Source: Nocardia beijingensis NBRC 16342 (lineage in GTDB: Bacteria > Actinomycetota > Actinomycetes > Mycobacteriales > Mycobacteriaceae). From it: 64,000 nucleotides of DNA. Location: NCBI RefSeq assembly GCF_001612785.1, contig NZ_BDBC01000020.1, positions 161,344 to 225,343 on the forward strand, given 5' to 3'. Below the pieces are notes generated by a model, which did not search any database, was not told the origin of the DNA, and worked only from the letters and a program-made list of their open reading frames with translations. Positions 1 through 12,301 of this stretch are shown in pieces (positions within the stretch are counted from its first letter, which is position 1; each line of letters starts with the position of its first letter). Made by a program: the position numbers and the translations under genes.

Positions 1-1
1 C

Positions 2-433
2 ACCCTGGTCGACGACGGCGTCACGGCGCTGCGGCTGGCGCTGCGGGAAGTCCGCCGCAATGCCGACGCGGGCCTGTCGGACACGGTGCGCTTCGTGTTC
101 ACGCAAGTCGGCCCCAAACGGGAACTGTTCGGCTTCCTCACCAGGGAGCGCCACGGCGGGTCCGCCGCGCTGCGCACGGCCATCGCCAGGGAGATCCAGC
201 TGATCGTGCGCGAACTGGTCGCCGATCTGTCCCGGATCCGGGTTTTGGACTCCTGGACGCCGCGAGACCTGGAGATCGCCGCCGACCTGATGGTCACCAC
301 GGTGACCGACGGAATCGCTGCCTACGTGTCGGCCGCACCGCGCGACGAGCAAGCGATCATCGATCGCACCGTCCAGCAGATGCGGTTGATCGCGCTCGGC
401 ATGGGCGGCTGGCGGCCACCGAAGCGGCGCTAG
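2..433 (+). CDS. TetR-family regulator, C-terminal part (5' end outside window)
   Basis: The reading frame is open from the first bases of the window to a TAG at 431-433, so the N-terminal helix-turn-helix lies upstream and is not seen. The visible 143 or so residues are all helical, with the pattern of a TetR ligand-binding domain (VRFVFTQVGPKRE, then a block rich in Leu/Ile/Val around EIQLIVRELVADLSRIRVL, ending in WRPPKRR). It converges on the MFS gene with one base between the two stops, so there is no room for a terminator. Family assignment rests on the C-terminal half only; the ligand and targets cannot be told. Confidence 0.65.
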   Translation, partial: TLVDDGVTALRLALREVRRNADAGLSDTVRFVFTQVGPKRELFGFLTRERHGGSAALRTAIAREIQLIVRELVADLSRIRVLDSWTPRDLEIAADLMVTTVTDGIAAYVSAAPRDEQAIIDRTVQQMRLIALGMGGWRPPKRR

Positions 434-434
434 C

Positions 435-1799
435 TCACTCGACGGGCCGCGCCTGCTCGACGTCGTCGCGCGCCGCGGCGACCGGATCCGGCGACCGCAC
501 CGGCAGCAGCACCGCGAGCCCGGCCGCGAGCACCACCAGCAGGCCGACGATGCCCGCCCGGTCCGTGCCGAACAGCCAGACGAACAGGCCGAACAGACTC
601 GGCGCGAGGAACGACACCGCCCGCCCTGTGGTCGTGTACAAGCCGAAGAGCTGCCCCTCGCGGCCCGGCGGCGCGAGGCGGGTCAGGAACGAGCGCGCCG
701 CCGCCTGCGCCGGACCGACGAAGACGGTGAGCAGCAACCCGAAGATCCAGAACATCAGCGGTCCGGACACCACGAGCAGCGCCAGCCCGCACACCAGCAT
801 GGCGGCCAGGGACACCACGATGACGACCTTCGGCCCGGCCCGGTCGTCGAAGCGCCCCGCGACGATCGCGCCCAGCGCCGCAACGACATTGGCGGCGATG
901 CCGAACAGCAACACATCCGAGTCGGCGATCCCGTACACCCGCACCGCCAGGACCGCGCCGAAAGTGAACACCCCGGCGAGGCCGTCCCGGAAAACGGCGC
1001 TGGCCACCAGGAAGCCGACCGTGCGCCGGTCGACGCGCCACAGTTCGCGCAGATCGCGCCACAGCACCCGGTACGAGCCGAGGAAGCCCGCACTCGCCGC
1101 GCCGGGATCGGCGTCGGTGCGCGGCAGCTCGGGCACCGCGAACAGCACCGGAAGCGCGAAGGCGGCGAACCAGACGGCGGCCAGCACCGCGACCAGGCGG
1201 ATGTTGAGCCCCTCGTCGGTGGGCACGCCGAGCAGCCCGCGGTTGTCGCCCTCGCCGGCGATGAAGCCGAAGTAGCAGATCAGCAGCAGGAAGATGCCGC
1301 CGAAATAGCCCATCGCCCAGCCGAATCCGGAGACCCGGCCGACGGTCAGCGGCGTGGACACCTGCCGCAGCATCGCGTTGTACGGCACGTTCGCCAGTTC
1401 GAAGCAGGCCGACGCGAACGCCAGCAGCACCAGGCCGAACCACAGGTCGTGGTAGTCGTCGTGCACGAAGAACATCAGCGTCATCGCCGCGATGGTCAGC
1501 GCGGTCAGCGCACCGAGCGAGCCCTTGCGTTTGGCCGAGGCGTCGAAGCGCTGTCCGCTGACCGGCGCGGTCAACGCCACGATCAGGCCCGCGATGCCGA
1601 GCGCCCACCCCAGCCACGCGCTGGCGGAGACACCGCCGGGCAGATCGTCACCGACCTTGTCGGTGAGATACACCGAGAAGACGAAAGTCAGGATCACGGC
1701 GTTGAATGCCGAAGACCCCCAATCCCACAGCCCCCACGCCACCACCTGCCCGCGCCCGGCGGCCTGCCCGACGGTCGCCCTGGCGTTCACCTCGGTCAT
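435..1799 (-). CDS. MFS transporter, UMF1 type
   Basis: Integral membrane transporter of about 454 residues with roughly 12 hydrophobic segments. The start GLWDWGSSAFNAVILTFVFSVY is the typical opening of the UMF1 branch of the major facilitator superfamily (relatives of yeast Atg22), and GQRFDASAKRKG is the loop after the second helix. I chose the ATG at 1799 because translation from the upstream in-frame start at 1868 would add 23 polar residues and run through the inverted repeat at 1862-1879. The gene is divergent from a PadR regulator 109 bp away, which suggests that PadR controls export of a small molecule. The substrate is unknown. Confidence 0.82.
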   Translation of the reverse strand: MTEVNARATVGQAAGRGQVVAWGLWDWGSSAFNAVILTFVFSVYLTDKVGDDLPGGVSASAWLGWALGIAGLIVALTAPVSGQRFDASAKRKGSLGALTALTIAAMTLMFFVHDDYHDLWFGLVLLAFASACFELANVPYNAMLRQVSTPLTVGRVSGFGWAMGYFGGIFLLLICYFGFIAGEGDNRGLLGVPTDEGLNIRLVAVLAAVWFAAFALPVLFAVPELPRTDADPGAASAGFLGSYRVLWRDLRELWRVDRRTVGFLVASAVFRDGLAGVFTFGAVLAVRVYGIADSDVLLFGIAANVVAALGAIVAGRFDDRAGPKVVIVVSLAAMLVCGLALLVVSGPLMFWIFGLLLTVFVGPAQAAARSFLTRLAPPGREGQLFGLYTTTGRAVSFLAPSLFGLFVWLFGTDRAGIVGLLVVLAAGLAVLLPVRSPDPVAAARDDVEQARPVE

Positions 1800-1861
1800 G
1801 CCGCGCAGCTTAATGCGCGGGCCGCCGCGAGTCCGGCCGAAATCGGGACCGATCACATCCT

Positions 1862-1879
1862 TATGCACCCAGTTGCATA
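1862..1879. promoter_or_regulatory. PadR-type operator between the MFS and padR genes
   Basis: Perfect inverted repeat TATGCA-N6-TGCATA, equivalent to ATGC-N8-GCAT. The spacing equals the classic PadR box ATGT-N8-ACAT, and the same geometry occurs beside the other PadR gene of this window (56378-56411). It sits 30 bp upstream of the padR ATG and 63 bp upstream of the transporter start, so it could repress both genes. Confidence 0.6.
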
Positions 1880-1908
1880 GTACCGAGTGTCACGGCTATC
1901 CTCACCGC

Positions 1909-4514
<2,606 letters not shown>

Positions 4515-4520
4515 GCGGGC

Positions 4521-4547
4521 GGCGGCCGGGCCATCCGCCCGGCCGCC
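4521..4547. terminator. Hairpin terminator after fadH
   Basis: Perfect 11-bp stem (4521-4531 with 4537-4547) and a 5-nt loop, starting 6 bp after the fadH stop. There is no T tract, as is usual for high-GC actinomycetes. Confidence 0.55.
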
Positions 4548-4620
4548 TCGGCCACGGCACGGATGCCGAGCCGGGGATCGTGCGGCGGACCACCGCGCCA
4601 CGTCGCCTAGGCTGCATCGA

Positions 4621-5424
4621 GTGAGCCTGCCCTCCCCCACCTCCGAGAACCGCGCGGTCGTCACCGGCGCCTCCTCCGGCATCGGCACCGCGCTCGCCGC
4701 CGAACTCGCCGCCCGCGGCTACTCGCTGATCCTCGTCGCCCGCCGCGAGGAGTTGCTCACCGAGCTCGCGCAGCGGCTGACCCTGGCCCACGGCATCACC
4801 GCCGAGGTGCGCGCGGTCGATCTGGCCGACCGCGACCAGCGCGGTGAGCTGGTGAAAGAACTGGCGACCCGCGAGATCGCCGTTCTGTGCAACAACGCGG
4901 GTATCGCGACCTTCGGCGCGATCGCCGAACTCGACCCGGCCTACGAGCGCGCGCAGATGGAACTCAACGCCGTCGCCGTGCACGACCTGACGCTGGCGGT
5001 GCTGCCCGGCATGCTCGCCCGCGGCAGCGGCGGCATCCTGATCAGCGGCTCGGCCGCGGGCAACATGCCGATCCCCAACAACGCCACCTACGCGGCGAGC
5101 AAGGCGTTCGCCAACACCTTCTCCGAATCGCTGCGCGGTGAGCTGAAAGGTTCCGGGGTGCACGTCACCTTGCTGGCGCCCGGTCCGGTCCGCACCGAGA
5201 TCCCGGACCCCGCCGAGGCCTCCATCGTCGACCGGATGGTGCCCGACTTCATGTGGGTGTCCTCGGAGTACACCGCCAAGGTGTCCATCGACGCGCTCGC
5301 CCGCAACAAGATGCGTGTGGTCCCCGGCCTGATCAGCAAGGGAATGAGCGTGGCAGGCCAGTACGCTCCGCGCGCGGTCACCGCTCCCATCGCGGGCGCG
5401 TTCTACCGGAAACTCGGCAGCTGA
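4621..5424 (+). CDS. Short-chain dehydrogenase/reductase
   Basis: 267-residue classical SDR starting at GTG. The Rossmann motif TGASSGIG is near residues 16-23, NNAG near residue 92, and the catalytic Ser and YxxxK are in ISGSAAG and TYAASKAF. A C-terminal basic and hydrophobic end (RKLGS) is typical of mycobacterial SDRs of the CmrA or YqjQ kind that act on lipid or aldehyde substrates. NAD(P) specificity and substrate are not evident. It is separated from fadH by a terminator, so it is probably its own unit. No strong ribosome site is seen before the GTG. Confidence 0.82.
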   Translation: MSLPSPTSENRAVVTGASSGIGTALAAELAARGYSLILVARREELLTELAQRLTLAHGITAEVRAVDLADRDQRGELVKELATREIAVLCNNAGIATFGAIAELDPAYERAQMELNAVAVHDLTLAVLPGMLARGSGGILISGSAAGNMPIPNNATYAASKAFANTFSESLRGELKGSGVHVTLLAPGPVRTEIPDPAEASIVDRMVPDFMWVSSEYTAKVSIDALARNKMRVVPGLISKGMSVAGQYAPRAVTAPIAGAFYRKLGS

Positions 5425-5566
5425 GCCCACCGCGTCAGCGAGCTGTCAAGAAGCGGCGCCCGGTGGTCAAGGATCCGCAAACGGCGTGCCCACCGGCCCG
5501 GTATCCGGCGTAGTCCTGGCATCGGCCCCGCAATTCGAGAAAGCGGGGGCGACCCAGGAGAACATC

Positions 5567-6910
5567 GTGACGCTGCTCGACATCATCCCGTCCCTGCGTT
5601 CGGGAGCACCCGCACGCCTGGATGCCGCGGTCTGGCCGCGGGAGACGCATTACGACGCCGACGGCGGGATCACCCTCGGCGGCGTCGCCCTCGCCGATAT
5701 CGCCGACCAGTACGGGACGCCCACCTATGTCCTGGACGAGCAGGAGGTGCGGTCGCGCTGCCGGGCCTATCGCAAGGCCTTCCCGGAGGCCGAGATCATC
5801 TACGCGGGCAAGGCCCTGATGATCCGGGCGGTGCTGGATTGGGTTACCCACGAGGGTCTTTCGGTGGACGTGTGCTCGGCGGGCGAACTGGCCGTCGCGC
5901 TGGCGGCCGGTGTGGACCCGGCGCGCATCGTCCTGCACGGTAACGGGAAGTCGTTCGACGAACTGGCCGCCGCCGTGCGCGGCGGGGTCGGCCGCATCGT
6001 GATCGACTCGCACACCGAGATCACGCTGCTGTCCGCCCTGGCCACGACGCCGCAGCAGGTGCTGCTGCGACTCTCGCCCGGCATCGATGTCCACGGTCAT
6101 CCGGCGGTGCGCACCGGCGTGCGCGACCAGAAGTTCGGCTTTCCGCTCGGCAGCGATTCGGCCGCGGAGGCGATCGACCGGGTGCTGCGCAGGCCGAACC
6201 TCGCCCTGGCCGGCTTCCACTGCCATCTGGGCTCGCAGATCCACCACCCCGACCACTACGGCGAGGCGGTGCGGCGCATGGTCGCCGCGATGGCGCAGGT
6301 GCGGCAGGACCACGGCGTCGTCTTGACCCAGCTGGATCTGGGCGGCGGCCACGCGGTGGCCTATCGCGGTGGTGACGCCGAAATGAACCTCGCCGAACTC
6401 GCCGACATCCTGGAGGACGCCCTCGACGCCGGCTGCGCCCGCCATCACTTCCCGCGCCCGGTGCTCGCGTTGGAGCCGGGCCGCGCGATCGTCGCCCGAG
6501 CCGGGGTGACGCTGTACCGGGTGCTGTCGGTCAAACACGTCGAAGGCGGCCACACCTACGTCACCGTGGACGGCGGGATGAGCGACAACCCGCGCGTAGC
6601 GCTGTACGGCGCGCGCTACGACGTCGTTGTCGCCAACCGTCACCCGTGCGGTCCGCAGATGACCGCGACCGTCGCCGGTCGCTTCTGCGAGGCGGGCGAC
6701 ATCCTCGCCGCCGACGTACGACTACCCGCCGACCTGCGTCCCGGCGAACTGCTGGCGGTGCCGTGCACCGGCGCCTATCACCACAGCCTGGCCTCGACCT
6801 ACAACAGCGTCGGGCGTCCGCCGATCGTCGCCGTTCGCCACGGCCGAGCCCGCGAACTGCTGCGCAGGGAGACGACGGCCGACCTGCTCGCCCGCGAGGT
6901 CGGGCGCTGA
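5567..6910 (+). CDS. lysA: Diaminopimelate decarboxylase-family enzyme (LysA-like)
   Basis: 447-residue PLP-dependent fold-III decarboxylase. The PLP lysine lies in YAGKAL, followed by HCHLGSQ, LDLGGGHAVAYRGG, the EPGRAIV phosphate/substrate loop, the CEAGD active-site Cys from the second subunit, and GAYHHSLASTYN near the C-terminus. The GTG start at 5567 is preceded by AGGAG at good spacing; the open frame continues upstream without a better site. The reaction expected is meso-diaminopimelate to lysine. No lysine or threonine pathway gene is nearby, and several motif positions differ from the usual LysA wording (HAV after GGG, Ala in CEAGD), so this may be a paralogue rather than the main lysA. 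Confidence 0.78.
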   Translation: MTLLDIIPSLRSGAPARLDAAVWPRETHYDADGGITLGGVALADIADQYGTPTYVLDEQEVRSRCRAYRKAFPEAEIIYAGKALMIRAVLDWVTHEGLSVDVCSAGELAVALAAGVDPARIVLHGNGKSFDELAAAVRGGVGRIVIDSHTEITLLSALATTPQQVLLRLSPGIDVHGHPAVRTGVRDQKFGFPLGSDSAAEAIDRVLRRPNLALAGFHCHLGSQIHHPDHYGEAVRRMVAAMAQVRQDHGVVLTQLDLGGGHAVAYRGGDAEMNLAELADILEDALDAGCARHHFPRPVLALEPGRAIVARAGVTLYRVLSVKHVEGGHTYVTVDGGMSDNPRVALYGARYDVVVANRHPCGPQMTATVAGRFCEAGDILAADVRLPADLRPGELLAVPCTGAYHHSLASTYNSVGRPPIVAVRHGRARELLRRETTADLLAREVGR

Positions 6911-6923
6911 TCCGGCCGGCCGC

Positions 6924-8606
6924 TCAGCGGCGCCTGGTGCCGAACAGACTGCGCGTGATCTCACGTCCCGCCGCGGTGGCTGCCGAGCGAAGGAAGCCGC
7001 GCACCGCGGGATTCCGCATGATCCGCTCGGCGGCGGACTCCTCCTCCGAGCGGGTCGCGCTACGGCCGGGGACGGGCGCCGGTTCCGGCTCCCGCGCTGC
7101 CCCGGCCACCTTCGCGGCCAGCAGCTCGTAGGCCGACTCGCGGTCGATGGTCTGGGCGTACTTCGAAGCCAGCGGGCTGGACAGCGCCCGCGACCGGATC
7201 GCGTCCGCGCCGATGGTGTCCATCAGCGACCGGGGCGGCCGCATCCTGGTCCACGCCACCGGCGTCGGCGCGCCCTGCTCGGAGAGCACCGTCACGATCG
7301 CCTCACCGGTGCCGAGCGAGGTCAGTGCCTGTTCCAGGTCGTAGACATCGGTCGTCGGGTAGGTGCGGACGGTCTTGGCCAGCGCCTTCTGATCGTCCGG
7401 AGTGAACGCGCGCAGCGCGTGCTGGATGCGTGCGCCGAGCTGGGACAGCACCGGATTCGGGATGTCGGTGGGCAACTGGGTGCAGAAGAACACGCCGACC
7501 CCCTTGGACCGGATCAGTTTGACGGTCTGTTCCACCTGATCCAGGAACGCCTTGGACGCGTCGGAGAACAACAGGTGCGCCTCGTCGAAGAGGAAGACCA
7601 GCACGGGCCGGTCCACGTCGCCGACCTCCGGCAGGGTCTGGAACAGGTCGGCCAGCACCCACATCAGGAAGGTGGAGAACATCACCGGCCGCGCCGCCTC
7701 CGCGCCCAGCTCGAAGAGCGTGATCACCCCTTTCCCGTCCACCATCCGCACCAGGTCGGCCGGGTCGAGCTCGGGCTCGCCGAAGAACGTGTCGCCGCCG
7801 TCGGCCTCCAGGTTCGCCAGTGCGCGCAGGATCACGCTCGCCGTAGCCACGGAGACACCGCCGATGCCCTTCAGGTCCTCCTTGCCCTCCGGGCTGGTCA
7901 GATGGGTGATCACGGCGCGCAGATCCTTCAGATCCAGCAGCGCCAAGCCGTTGTGGTCCGCCCAGTGGAAGATCAGGCCCAGGGTGGATTCCTGCGTCTC
8001 GTTCAGCCCGAGCACCTTGCTCAGCAGCACCGGACCGAACGAACTGATCGTCGCGCGGATCGGAAGCGCGGCCCCGGTCGTGCCCAGCGAGACGAACTCG
8101 GTGGGGAAGCCGGCCGGCTCCCAGTCCCCGCCGGTCTCGGCGATGCGCGTAGTTAGTCGTTCGCTCGTCCGGCCGGGCTCGGCCAAACCCGACAGGTCGC
8201 CTTTGACATCGGCCAGCACCACCGGAACTCCGGCGCTCGACAGTTGCTCCGCGATGCTTTGAAGGGTTTTCGTCTTCCCCGTGCCCGTGGCCCCCGCGAC
8301 CAGACCGTGCCGGTTCATCATCCGCATCGGGATACGGATGCGCGCGCCGGGATCCACCGTCCCGTCGACCACGACGGTGCCCAAGTCCAGTGCAGCGCCC
8401 TCGAACGCGTAGCCCGCGGCGATCTGCCGGGCGGCGGCCTGGCCTCCGGACGGTTCGTCTCGCCCCGCCGCACCGGCTCCGCCCGCCGTCTGCTCGGCCA
8501 GTTCGCGTTCCGCGGCCTCCGCCGCGGCTGCCGCCTCCGCCGCGATCCGCGCCGCCTCGTCCGCCGCTTTGCGCGCCGCGGCCGCCTTCTCCTGCGGAGT
8601 GGTCAT
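6924..8606 (-). CDS. HerA-like ATPase (DUF853 family)
   Basis: 560-residue P-loop ATPase. Residues 1-45 are an Ala/Glu-rich coiled coil, followed by a short beta-barrel-like segment, Walker A GATGTGKT at about 105-112, and a Walker [10 protein letters not shown] near 335-345. The C-terminal region carries the family's FGTRRR end. DUF853 proteins are related to HerA/FtsK-type translocases and are annotated as nucleoside-triphosphate hydrolases of unknown role. The gene converges with lysA, 13 bp between stops, and its start is 185 bp from divergent orn. No HerA-associated nuclease (NurA) is beside it, so a DNA-end-resection role is not supported here. Confidence 0.85.
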   Translation of the reverse strand: MTTPQEKAAAARKAADEAARIAAEAAAAAEAAERELAEQTAGGAGAAGRDEPSGGQAAARQIAAGYAFEGAALDLGTVVVDGTVDPGARIRIPMRMMNRHGLVAGATGTGKTKTLQSIAEQLSSAGVPVVLADVKGDLSGLAEPGRTSERLTTRIAETGGDWEPAGFPTEFVSLGTTGAALPIRATISSFGPVLLSKVLGLNETQESTLGLIFHWADHNGLALLDLKDLRAVITHLTSPEGKEDLKGIGGVSVATASVILRALANLEADGGDTFFGEPELDPADLVRMVDGKGVITLFELGAEAARPVMFSTFLMWVLADLFQTLPEVGDVDRPVLVFLFDEAHLLFSDASKAFLDQVEQTVKLIRSKGVGVFFCTQLPTDIPNPVLSQLGARIQHALRAFTPDDQKALAKTVRTYPTTDVYDLEQALTSLGTGEAIVTVLSEQGAPTPVAWTRMRPPRSLMDTIGADAIRSRALSSPLASKYAQTIDRESAYELLAAKVAGAAREPEPAPVPGRSATRSEEESAAERIMRNPAVRGFLRSAATAAGREITRSLFGTRRR

Positions 8607-8791
8607 CGCACGTCTCCGTCCTGGCTCGACCGGAATGCTTCACTCGCTGTTTGCTGTGGCACCGAAAACGCCGGGTTCAGACCTGGAGGAAACTGTATCC
8701 CCACCGGTCGGGTTCCTGGACACCTCGGCGGCTTCAGGGTTGCCGTGCCGTACCGCGGGCATCGGCCCTTCGCCCGGCTAATGTTGCACGG

Positions 8792-9445
8792 GTGTCCGAC
8801 AAATACATGGTGTGGATGGATTGCGAGATGACCGGCTTGCGCTTGGACAGCGACAAGCTGATCGAAGTGGCCGCCCTCGTGACCGACAGCGATCTCAACA
8901 TCCTCGGTGAGGGCGTGGACATCGTCATCCACGCCGACGACGACGCGCTGGCCGCGATGCCCGCCGTGGTCGCCGAGATGCACGCGCGGTCCGGGCTGAC
9001 CGATGAGGTCCGCCGCTCCACCGTCACCCTCGAAGAGGCCGAGCAGCGCGTGCTCGACTACATCCGCCAGTACATCCCCACCCCGCGCACCGTGCCCTTG
9101 GCCGGCAACTCGATCGCCACCGACCGCGGTTTCATCGCCAGGGACATGCCGCTGCTGGACGCCCACCTGCACTACCGGATGGTCGACGTGAGCTCGATCA
9201 AGGAGTTGTGCCGCCGCTGGTACCCGCGCATCTACTTCGGTCAGCCGGAGAAGGGGCTGAGCCATCGCGCCCTGGCCGACATCCAGGAGTCCATCCGGGA
9301 ACTGCAGTACTACCGGCGCACCGCGTTCGTCGCGCCGCCCGGCCCTTCTACCACCGAAATCGCCGCCATCGCCGCGGAGGTGTCCGAGAGCGCCGCGCAG
9401 CGCTCCGAATCGGCGCAGGTCAACAGCTCGCCGGACGCCGATTAG
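8792..9445 (+). CDS. orn: Oligoribonuclease
   Basis: 217-residue 3'-5' exoribonuclease of the DEDDh family that degrades 2-5 nt RNA and linear di-GMP products in the cytoplasm. Exo I motif MDCEMTGL gives the first Asp and Glu; NSIATDRGF carries the second Asp; the terminal motif HRALADI holds the catalytic His and Asp. GTG at 8792 places the conserved [14 protein letters not shown] at the N-terminus, as in other actinobacterial Orn proteins. A tail of about 40 residues rich in Ala, Ser and Glu follows the conserved fold. The gene is immediately upstream of tRNA-His. Confidence 0.95.
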   Translation: MSDKYMVWMDCEMTGLRLDSDKLIEVAALVTDSDLNILGEGVDIVIHADDDALAAMPAVVAEMHARSGLTDEVRRSTVTLEEAEQRVLDYIRQYIPTPRTVPLAGNSIATDRGFIARDMPLLDAHLHYRMVDVSSIKELCRRWYPRIYFGQPEKGLSHRALADIQESIRELQYYRRTAFVAPPGPSTTEIAAIAAEVSESAAQRSESAQVNSSPDAD

Positions 9446-9478
9446 GGAGAGGGCGGGTCGACACGCTAATATCTAGCC

Positions 9479-9497
9479 CGCCGGTTCTTCACCGGCG
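9479..9497. other. Hairpin between orn and tRNA-His
   Basis: Perfect 7-bp stem CGCCGGT/ACCGGCG with a 5-nt loop, ending 2 bp before the first base of the tRNA. A larger GGCGGG/CCCGCC pairing (9452-9482) overlaps it. It could end orn transcription or mark tRNA 5' processing. A TAATAT -10-like element lies at 9467-9472. Confidence 0.35.
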
Positions 9498-9499
9498 AT

Positions 9500-9576
9500 G
9501 GTGAGCGTAGTTCAGTTGGTAGAGCACCAGGTTGTGATCCTGGCTGTCGCGGGTTCGAGTCCCGTCGCTCACCCCA
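9500..9576 (+). tRNA. tRNA-His (GTG)
   Basis: Cloverleaf with acceptor GTGAGCG/CGCTCAC, anticodon stem CCAGG/CCTGG and loop TTGTGAT (anticodon GTG), and T arm GGGTTCGAGTCCC. It carries an encoded G at -1 (9500) opposite C73 (9573), the identity pair read by histidyl-tRNA synthetase, and an encoded CCA at 9574-9576. Confidence 0.96.
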
Positions 9577-9584
9577 GGTGTCGC

Positions 9585-9620
9585 GGTGTGCGAACCGTCC
9601 TCCAGGGCGGTTCGCACACC
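9585..9620. terminator. Terminator after tRNA-His
   Basis: 13-bp perfect stem (9585-9597 with 9608-9620) followed by a pyrimidine-rich run with T clusters (CTCTTCTTCCT). The rest of the gap up to 10033 shows no convincing gene; frames there lack start context and look like random GC-rich open frames. Confidence 0.6.
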
Positions 9621-10033
9621 GGACCAGCCTCTTCTTCCTAAATCTGTTCATCCGCCACAGCGGAAGCTTCGCGGAATCCTCCCAGCGTCGGCGACGGCGC
9701 GAAATGGTCGTCGGCACAGGACGACTGATCGACGCCATGCGTATGATCGCAGCGCCGAGCGGCTTTCCGAGGGTATGTCCCAGGCCACCCGCAACGCCCG
9801 CCAGCAGGCCGATCGCAGCCGTATGCGCAGGCGGCGCTCGCCGGGCAACCACCAATGCTGCCGCGGCACCGAGCCACGATGACTTTCGCACCGCCCCAAC
9901 CCATTCCACCGCGCCCCACCGCAATGTGAAACAAATCCGATCCAGAATCCGCCGCTCATCCGTAGACTGCGGCGCACGTGGGACGGTGTCGCTGGGGCGC
10001 CTTCCCGGTTCGACCAGAAAGACACACCTCGTG

Positions 10034-10285
10034 ATGCGTTCCGCGGTAATCGCAGCCTTCGTCGGCGCCACCCTCGTCACCGGATCCAGCGGGACCGCGG
10101 TCGCGGGCATCGGACTGCCCCCGCTGCCCGACTCCGGTTCGGCGTCCAGCGGATCGGCGGGCGGCCTGGCCACCACCGGCTCCTCCGGCACCGGTTCGGC
10201 GGGCGGCAAGCTGCTGTGCGCCGCCACCGGCAGCGCTATCGCGATCCTGGGCGACGCCCACCTGGGTTGCAACATGCTGCCGTGA
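10034..10285 (+). CDS. Small secreted Gly/Ser-rich protein
   Basis: 83 residues. The N-terminal 25 form a clear signal peptide (MRSAVIAAFVGATLVTG...AVAG), followed by a low-complexity stretch of Ser, Gly and Ala units (SGSASSGSAGG, SSGTGSAGG) and a short C-terminal part with two Cys (LLCAATG, LGCNMLP) that may form a disulfide. A GTG at 10031 is an alternative start. The function is unknown. The same SGSA/TGSA units occur in two other exported proteins of this window, at 16086 and 37971. A very long hairpin follows 9 bp after the stop. Confidence 0.7.
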   Translation: MRSAVIAAFVGATLVTGSSGTAVAGIGLPPLPDSGSASSGSAGGLATTGSSGTGSAGGKLLCAATGSAIAILGDAHLGCNMLP

Positions 10286-10294
10286 CCGCACCAT

Positions 10295-10343
10295 GAACGC
10301 CGAACGGGCCGCCGGATTCGCTCCGGCGGCCCGTTCGGCGTTC
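10295..10343. terminator. Bidirectional terminator
   Basis: Perfect 22-bp stem (10295-10316 with 10322-10343) and a 5-nt loop (TTCGC), placed between the stop codons of two converging genes. Unusually long and exact. Confidence 0.8.
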
Positions 10344-10351
10344 GCTTCGGC

Positions 10352-11590
10352 TCAGCGGTTGTCCTCGGCGTTACCCGCCTTCCAGACCGGCCACGGGATG
10401 TTCCAGTCACCCAAGCCGTCCACACCGGACAGGGTGCCGCCCACGGTGTTCTTCACGATCGTGATGTCACCGCGCTTGGCGTTCTGGAAGACCCACTGCG
10501 CGTTCGCCGGGCTGAGGTTCAGGCAGCCGTGACTGGTGTTGCTGTACCCCTGGGCTCCCACCGACCACGGCGCGGAGTGGAAGAAGATGCCGCTGTAGGA
10601 CAGGCGCGTCGCGAAGTCCACCGGCGTCTTGTACCCGTCGGGCGAGTTGACCGCGACGCCGTAGGTGGAGGAGTCCATGATGATCTTCTCGTGCCGGTCG
10701 GCCACGATGTAGACGCCGTTGTCGGTGGGCGTGCTGTCCTTGCCCATCGAGGTCGGCATGGTGCGGATCACCTGACCGTTCAGCTCAACGGTCACCTGCT
10801 TGGTGTCGTCGTCGGCGGTGAAGACCATCGCGTCGCCGATGGTGAAGAACGAGTGGATGTTGTCCTGCCCGTACAGACCGTTGCCGAGATTGCGCCCGTA
10901 GACGTTCACATCGACGGTGACCTTCGTCCCCGGCGCCCAGAAATGCTCCGGCCGCCAGCGCACCTCACGATTGTTCACCCAGTAGAACGCGCCCTCCACC
11001 GGCGGCTCGGTGGTGATCTTGATCGCGTCCTGCGCGGCCTTCCGGTCCGGGATGTTCTCGTCGAACTGGACGGCCACCGGCTGGCCGATGCCGACGATCT
11101 CCGCCTCACCGGGGACCAGGTACGGCTTGGTCTGGTTACCGGGGGAGCTCGTGGTGAAACTCAGCGTCGCGGAGTTCGCGCCGCCGAGCCCGATCGCGTC
11201 CGCCTTCAACCGGTAGGTCTTGCCGTAGCCGAGCACCTCGGTGGTCTCCCACGACCGGCCGTCGGCGGCGAGCTTGCCCTCCACCGCCTTGCCCTGCGGG
11301 CTGACCAGGCTCACGTTGGTGAACTTGCCGTCCTCCACCTTGAACGCCAGCGGCACGCCGGGCGACACGCCGACTTCACCGTCCTTCACCGGCGACATCA
11401 GCTTGGGTTTGATCAATTCCGTGATGGGGTTGCGGTCGATGGCCACCTGGGCCGCATCGGCGGCGTCGGATGCCGAACATCCCGTCGATGCCAGCGCGGC
11501 GACCGCGACGACGATCACCGGTCCCGCGAACGTGCGTAGCGACCACCGTTTGGCCGGCTTACGCTCGCGCCGACCCAGACCAACACTCAT
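10352..11590 (-). CDS. L,D-transpeptidase lipoprotein (LdtMt2/LdtB-like)
   Basis: 412 residues. The N-terminus has a basic region, a hydrophobic stretch and a lipobox-like ASTGC, so it is probably a lipoprotein anchored on the outer face of the cell membrane. Two immunoglobulin-like domains (about 55-150 and 150-245) precede the YkuD catalytic domain (about 250-375). The active-site motif is SHGCLNLSP near residue 353-361, with the upstream His in FFHSAPWS. This is the layout of mycobacterial LdtMt2, which makes 3-3 cross-links in peptidoglycan and is targeted by carbapenems. The Trp-rich C-terminal tail ([10 protein letters not shown]) packs on the catalytic domain in this family. Confidence 0.92.
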   Translation of the reverse strand: MSVGLGRRERKPAKRWSLRTFAGPVIVVAVAALASTGCSASDAADAAQVAIDRNPITELIKPKLMSPVKDGEVGVSPGVPLAFKVEDGKFTNVSLVSPQGKAVEGKLAADGRSWETTEVLGYGKTYRLKADAIGLGGANSATLSFTTSSPGNQTKPYLVPGEAEIVGIGQPVAVQFDENIPDRKAAQDAIKITTEPPVEGAFYWVNNREVRWRPEHFWAPGTKVTVDVNVYGRNLGNGLYGQDNIHSFFTIGDAMVFTADDDTKQVTVELNGQVIRTMPTSMGKDSTPTDNGVYIVADRHEKIIMDSSTYGVAVNSPDGYKTPVDFATRLSYSGIFFHSAPWSVGAQGYSNTSHGCLNLSPANAQWVFQNAKRGDITIVKNTVGGTLSGVDGLGDWNIPWPVWKAGNAEDNR

Positions 11591-11896
11591 TTCAACCCCG
11601 TTTCAAAGTCTCGGTGCTCCAGGACACACCGATGGCTTCGGATGCCGACCACCACGCCGCTCACCCCGCCGTGTACGCGGGCGGTCGAAACCACAATCGG
11701 ACATTCTGCCAGTGCGTCACGTCCAGGCCAATGTGAACACCTTGTCCGTCACTGCAGCGTTACCACCTCTAGATCACCGGGCCACACCCCCGCGTTACCG
11801 GGGTGGGAGCGCGTCACATCCGCGCCGGTCAGGACACGATTTCACTTCTGCGGCCCCGGCCTGTTAAGGTTTGTCCCGCACCGGAACACGGAGCAC
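11591..11896. other. Intergenic region, ldt / tRNA-Lys
   Basis: 306 bp with no supported gene. It must hold the promoter of the L,D-transpeptidase (leftward) and of tRNA-Lys (rightward). A plausible tRNA promoter is TTCACT at 11841-11846 with TAAGGT at 11865-11870, 18 bp apart. Confidence 0.3.
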
Positions 11897-11969
<73 letters not shown>

Positions 11970-11977
11970 CAACACGA

Positions 11978-12024
11978 GAACCGTGCCCTTGCCAGTCACC
12001 GGCTGGCAAGGGCACGGTTCTTTC
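11978..12024 (+). terminator. Terminator after tRNA-Lys
   Basis: Perfect 18-bp stem (11978-11995 with 12003-12020), 7-nt loop and a T-rich tail (TTCTTTCG). This is one of the few intrinsic terminators here with a recognisable T tract. Confidence 0.8.
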
Positions 12025-12301
12025 GTCTCCACGGGGGTCCCAATTCCCGTGACATCACCGTGACCTGGACGTTTTCCCAGATGCACCAGCAGTCTCAATT
12101 CGGACAGCGATACGCCCGCCACGGCTCCGAAATCCACTGAAACGACCGAAAATTTCTGTGACGTACAGCACAAGAGGTTTAACGGCAAACTCCCAGCTTG
12201 GATAACGATTCGGCAACCGCGCCCTGGGCTTTCCAAGATCGGCAGCACCTGTCATTCACGATCAGTTCACCCTCCGTTAACCATGCGTGACCATTCTGCA
12301 A

